From contig CANSQM010000018.1 of NCBI GenBank assembly GCA_947649205.1, positions 1 through 53,113 on the forward strand: 53,113 nucleotides of DNA, read 5' to 3'. The stretch is from an uncultured Enterorhabdus sp. GTDB lineage: Bacteria > Actinomycetota > Coriobacteriia > Coriobacteriales > Eggerthellaceae. The notes beneath the pieces were generated by a model, which made no database searches, was not told the DNA's origin, and saw only the letters and a list, made by a program, of their open reading frames with translations. The position numbers were made by a program, and so were the translations under genes. The first letter of the stretch is position 1, and each line of letters starts with the position of its first letter. Below are positions 50,466-53,113 of the stretch, one piece after another.

Positions 50466-51554
50466 ATGGGCAAGGCGACCGTCATTCCCTTCGGCCCGCA
50501 GCACCCCGTGCTGCCGGAGCCTCTGCACCTCGATCTGGTGGTGCAGGACGAGACCGTCGTGGACGTGCTCCCGCAGATCGGGTTCGTGCATCGCGGCCTC
50601 GAGAAGCTCGTGGAGACCCGCGACTACAACCAGTTCATCTACATCGCCGAGCGCATCTGCGGCATCTGCGCCACGGGCCACTCCATCGGCTACGCCGAGA
50701 CGGTGGAGGCGCTCATGGGCGTGGAGATCCCCAAGCGCGCCGAGTATCTGCGCATCATCTGGCACGAGCTGTCCCGTGTGCACTCGCACCTGCTGTGGCT
50801 GGGCCTGGCCGCCGACGCCTTCGGCTTCGAGTCCATGTTCATGCACTGCTGGCGTCTGCGCGAGCGCGTGCTCGATCTGTTCGAGAAGACCACCGGCGGC
50901 CGCGTGATCCTGTCTGTGGTGAAGGTGGGCGGCGTGGTGCGCGACATCGACGCCACCCAGATGGCCGAAATCATCGCCGTGCTCGACGGCATCAAGGACG
51001 ACTACACCAAGATCATGAACACGCTGCTCACCGACACCTCGGTGAAGAACCGCACCGTGGGCGTGGGCCACATCTCCACCGAGGACGCCCGGGCGCTGTC
51101 CATGGTGGGCCCCTTCGCCCGCGCCTCCAACCTGCCCTATGACGTGCGCTCCTTCGGCAAGGGGGCCTATGGCGACCTGGCCGACTTCCAGCCCATCGTG
51201 GCCACCGAGGGCGACTGCTACGCCCGCGTGAAGGTGCGCTGCCTGGAGGTGCTCCAGTCCATCGAGATCATCAAGGAGCTGGCGGCCAAGATGCCCGCCG
51301 GCGACATCGAGGTGGCCGTGAAGGGCGCCCCGGCCGATGGGGCCCAGGCTTCCAACGTGCTGGAGCAGCCCCGCGGCGAGTGCTACTACTATGCCCGCGG
51401 CAACGGCTCGAAGAACCTGGAGCGCATGCGCATCCGCACGCCAACCTCGCAGAACCTCGCCGGCATGACCGTGGCCCTGAAGGGCTGCGACTTGGCCGAC
51501 GTGAACATGATCATCCTGACCATCGACCCCTGCATCAGCTGCACGGAAAGGTAG
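50466..51554 (+). CDS. echE: [NiFe] hydrogenase large subunit EchE (NuoD-like)
   Basis: 362 residues, one base after the echD stop. Both nickel-iron ligand pairs are intact: RICGIC (Cys65, Cys68) followed by His, and DPCISCTER at the very C-terminus (Cys356, Cys359). That shows a catalytic hydrogenase, not a complex I relic. The protein ends right after the second motif, so no C-terminal peptide needs to be cleaved, as in CooH/EchE-type enzymes. It catalyses reversible H2/H+ conversion in the cytoplasm with electrons from ferredoxin. Confidence 0.95.
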   Translation: MGKATVIPFGPQHPVLPEPLHLDLVVQDETVVDVLPQIGFVHRGLEKLVETRDYNQFIYIAERICGICATGHSIGYAETVEALMGVEIPKRAEYLRIIWHELSRVHSHLLWLGLAADAFGFESMFMHCWRLRERVLDLFEKTTGGRVILSVVKVGGVVRDIDATQMAEIIAVLDGIKDDYTKIMNTLLTDTSVKNRTVGVGHISTEDARALSMVGPFARASNLPYDVRSFGKGAYGDLADFQPIVATEGDCYARVKVRCLEVLQSIEIIKELAAKMPAGDIEVAVKGAPADGAQASNVLEQPRGECYYYARGNGSKNLERMRIRTPTSQNLAGMTVALKGCDLADVNMIILTIDPCISCTER

Positions 51555-51560
51555 GCCGCC

Positions 51561-51917
51561 ATGGGAAGCTTCAAACTGGGGGGCATGACCTTCGGATCGC
51601 TGTTCAAGAAGCCGGAGACCGTGCTGTACCCCTTCGAGACCAAGCCGGCCCCGGCGGGACTCAAGGGCCACATCGTCAACGACGTGTCACTGTGCATTCT
51701 CTGCGGCATCTGCGCCAAGGCCTGCCCGGCCGATGCCATCGTCGTGGAGAAGAAGGAGCGCACCTGGGCCATCGACCCGTTCCGCTGTGTCCAGTGCGGC
51801 AGCTGCGTGCGCGCCTGCCCCAAGGCCTGCCTGGCCATGGACCCCGCCTACACCCCCATCGCCACGGCCCAGTCCTGCACGGTGATCGAGGTGCCCGACC
51901 CCAAGGCCACGGCCTAG
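51561..51917 (+). CDS. echF: Ech ferredoxin subunit EchF (NuoI-like)
   Basis: 118 residues, six bases after echE. Two 4Fe-4S motifs, CILCGICAKACP (about 45) and CVQCGSCVRACP (about 75), fit the EchF/NuoI pair of clusters that takes electrons from soluble ferredoxin. Last gene of the operon. No HypA-F maturation genes are in the window. Confidence 0.93.
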   Translation: MGSFKLGGMTFGSLFKKPETVLYPFETKPAPAGLKGHIVNDVSLCILCGICAKACPADAIVVEKKERTWAIDPFRCVQCGSCVRACPKACLAMDPAYTPIATAQSCTVIEVPDPKATA

Positions 51918-52045
51918 GGGAGTCGGCCCCCGGCCGGGGCGCCTCGCGTTTCCCCGGTGGCTGCCGGCCGGCGGCCACGGTGACGGAAAAGTAAGGTGAG
52001 CGGGCCGTTAAGTTTCGTGGCGATGCTCTGTGCGTGCGGGGCATC

Positions 52046-52054
52046 TGATAGAAT
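52046..52054 (+). promoter_or_regulatory. Extended -10 promoter of pgsA
   Basis: TG-A-TAGAAT, with an expected start near 52061. The pgsA start codon is 64 bases further on, after a hairpin and a run of T. Confidence 0.5.
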
Positions 52055-52072
52055 TGCATCAGCTGGCATGAC

Positions 52073-52104
52073 AGTCCGGGCTCCTCGGGGAGTCCGGACT
52101 TTTT
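52073..52104 (+). terminator. Terminator-like hairpin in the pgsA leader
   Basis: AGTCCGG (52073-52079) pairs with CCGGACT (52094-52100), with a T5 run from 52100. It lies after the candidate pgsA promoter, so it may attenuate pgsA or end a tiny RNA; it may instead end the ech transcript. Confidence 0.6.
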
Positions 52105-52124
52105 GAGAAGAGGAAGTGCATCCT

Positions 52125-52793
52125 ATGGCCGAGAACGCGAAGAGCCCCCAGGGAGCCGCCGACGAGGTGTCCCACAAGGTCTTCACCCTGGCCAACGCGA
52201 TCTCCCTCATCCGCCTGCTCATGGTGCCGCTCTACCTCGTCCTGCTGCTGCAGGGCCTCAATCTGGCCGCCACCCTCGTGTTCGCCACGGCCGCGGCCAC
52301 CGACTTCCTCGACGGGCAGATTGCCCGGCGCACCCACACGGTCACCCGCTTGGGCCAGCTGCTCGACCCCGCCATCGACCGCATCCTCATGATCACCGGC
52401 GTGCTCGGCGTGTTCCTCGTCGGGCGCATCCCTTTGTGGGTCATCATCGTCGTGGTGGTGCGCGATGCCTACCTGCTCATCGGCGGCGGTTGGCTCATCT
52501 CCCGCTTCCGCATCCGCGTGCCCGTGGTCTACCCGGGCAAGTTCGCCACCACCTTCCTCTTCGTCGGCTTCTCGGGGCTGCTGCTCAACTGGCCCCTCAT
52601 CCCCGGTCTGGGCTGGTGCGACCTATCCTGGCTGCCCGGCTTCAACGGAGCGCCTGTGTCCTGGGGCATCTGGTTCATCTACGCCGGGCTGTCGCTCTCC
52701 CTCGGCGTGACCGTCTACTACACCGTGGCCGCCGCCCGGCAGCTGCGGGACGCCCTCGCCCGAGAAAGGCTCGCCGGTCATGGCGCCGCGTAG
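52125..52793 (+). CDS. pgsA: CDP-alcohol phosphatidyltransferase (PgsA-like)
   Basis: 222 residues, ATG at 52125 eight bases after GAGGAAG. The CDP-alcohol phosphotransferase motif is complete: DFLDGQIARRTHTVTRLGQL followed by DPAIDR (about 63-88). Four to six membrane helices. It probably makes phosphatidylglycerol phosphate from CDP-diacylglycerol and glycerol 3-phosphate in the inner membrane; closely related members make cardiolipin or phosphatidylinositol phosphate. The next gene starts inside its last 14 bases. Confidence 0.85.
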   Translation: MAENAKSPQGAADEVSHKVFTLANAISLIRLLMVPLYLVLLLQGLNLAATLVFATAAATDFLDGQIARRTHTVTRLGQLLDPAIDRILMITGVLGVFLVGRIPLWVIIVVVVRDAYLLIGGGWLISRFRIRVPVVYPGKFATTFLFVGFSGLLLNWPLIPGLGWCDLSWLPGFNGAPVSWGIWFIYAGLSLSLGVTVYYTVAAARQLRDALARERLAGHGAA

Positions 52794-53113
52794 GGAAGGG
52801 GAGGGCCGGCCGTCCCGGCCCACGCGCCGCAAGGCCCCCTCGTCGCTGTCCATGCCCTCGGTGCGCGACGGCCACGCCCCGCGCGGGTCTCGGGGGGCGC
52901 AGGATGCCTCCGAGGGCCGCCGTTCCCGCACGGAGGGGACTCCCACTTCGCGGCGTCCTCGTCCCGAGGCCGCTGGCGCTGCCCGCGGCTCCCGTCCGGC
53001 CGAAGGCGATCGCGATCGGGCCGCGGATCGGCGGCAGCGGCCCGATCGCCCCGCTCCGTCCGCTACCGGCGCCCATCGCCCCATTGCCGCCGAGGGCGGT
53101 CGCGCCTCCCGGC
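52780..53113 (+). CDS. Partial basic, disordered ORF, cut by window end
   Basis: An ATG at 52780, overlapping the pgsA 3' end by 14 bp, opens a frame without a stop to the window end (111 codons). The visible part is rich in Arg, Pro, Ser and Ala with no hydrophobic stretch, like a disordered nucleic-acid-binding or envelope-protein N-terminus. GAGAAAGG lies upstream. Such compositions also arise by chance in GC-rich DNA, but the overlap with pgsA and the ribosome site favour a real gene. Function not recognisable. Confidence 0.5.
   Translation, partial: MAPRREGEGRPSRPTRRKAPSSLSMPSVRDGHAPRGSRGAQDASEGRRSRTEGTPTSRRPRPEAAGAARGSRPAEGDRDRAADRRQRPDRPAPSATGAHRPIAAEGGRASR

Larger units (their letters stand above)
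51918..52124. other. Gap between ech operon and pgsA
   Basis: The first part holds a GTGGC...GCCAC hairpin (near 51957-51978) without a T run. A TGATAGAAT extended -10 follows (52046-52054), then a terminator-like hairpin ahead of pgsA. Nothing coding is seen. Confidence 0.55.

Noticed and set aside
46447..51917. Reading the six-gene cluster as complex I (nuo)
   Set aside because: NuoE, F, G, A, J, K, M and N are missing, and EchE retains both Cys pairs of the [NiFe] site, which complex I has lost.

Overview
The window is GC-rich (GC-ending codons throughout) bacterial chromosome. It best fits a gut Eggerthellaceae member (Coriobacteriia; Eggerthella/Gordonibacter/Adlercreutzia-like). That is an inference from three things: several twin-arginine (Tat) FAD 'reductase' lipoproteins, each next to a private regulator; regulators that join about twelve membrane helices to a LuxR DNA-binding domain; and an anaerobic gene set (Ech-type [NiFe] hydrogenase, radical SAM HemN/ChuW-like enzyme, acetate kinase and phosphotransacetylase, type III glutamine synthetase). 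The exact genus cannot be read from the sequence. No phage, plasmid, CRISPR or intact insertion sequence was seen.

Layout. 1-1078: tRNA cluster Gly(GCC, cut by the window edge)-Cys-Gly, a small zinc-ribbon membrane protein, tRNA-Val. 1.2-9.1 kb: APC amino-acid antiporter, lipid kinase, RNase D, membrane Zn peptidase, xseA-xseB, ackA. 9.4-13.1 kb: flavin reductase with an FMN-binding domain, divergent from a membrane LuxR regulator. 13.2-20 kb: pta, glf plus a family 2 glycosyltransferase, coaX, dinB (with a candidate LexA box), degV. 20.4-26.1 kb: ileS-lspA-rluD-hemH. 26.0-32.6 kb: LysR regulator divergent from flavoprotein 2, a radical SAM enzyme, a 153-bp element with 27-bp perfect inverted ends, and flavoprotein 3. 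33-34.5 kb: second membrane LuxR. 34.6-46.2 kb: tRNA-Pro, dapL, then a leftward nitrogen operon (three-piece glutamate synthase, glnN, dapF), divergent purF, brnQ. 46.4-51.9 kb: six-gene ech operon. 52.1 kb to the end: pgsA and the start of a basic, disordered ORF.

How the genes work together. AckA and Pta make acetate and ATP from acetyl-CoA, and Ech couples ferredoxin-dependent H2 chemistry to ion pumping. The three exported flavoproteins probably reduce small organic acceptors outside the membrane under separate transcriptional control; their substrates cannot be read from the sequence. GlnN and the split GltB assimilate ammonium, and DapL and DapF supply meso-diaminopimelate. The most unusual features are the 153-bp inverted-repeat element, the near-identical 35-residue repeats in the EchD tail, the candidate LexA box at a probably leaderless dinB, and palindromic candidate operators beside the reductase/regulator pairs.
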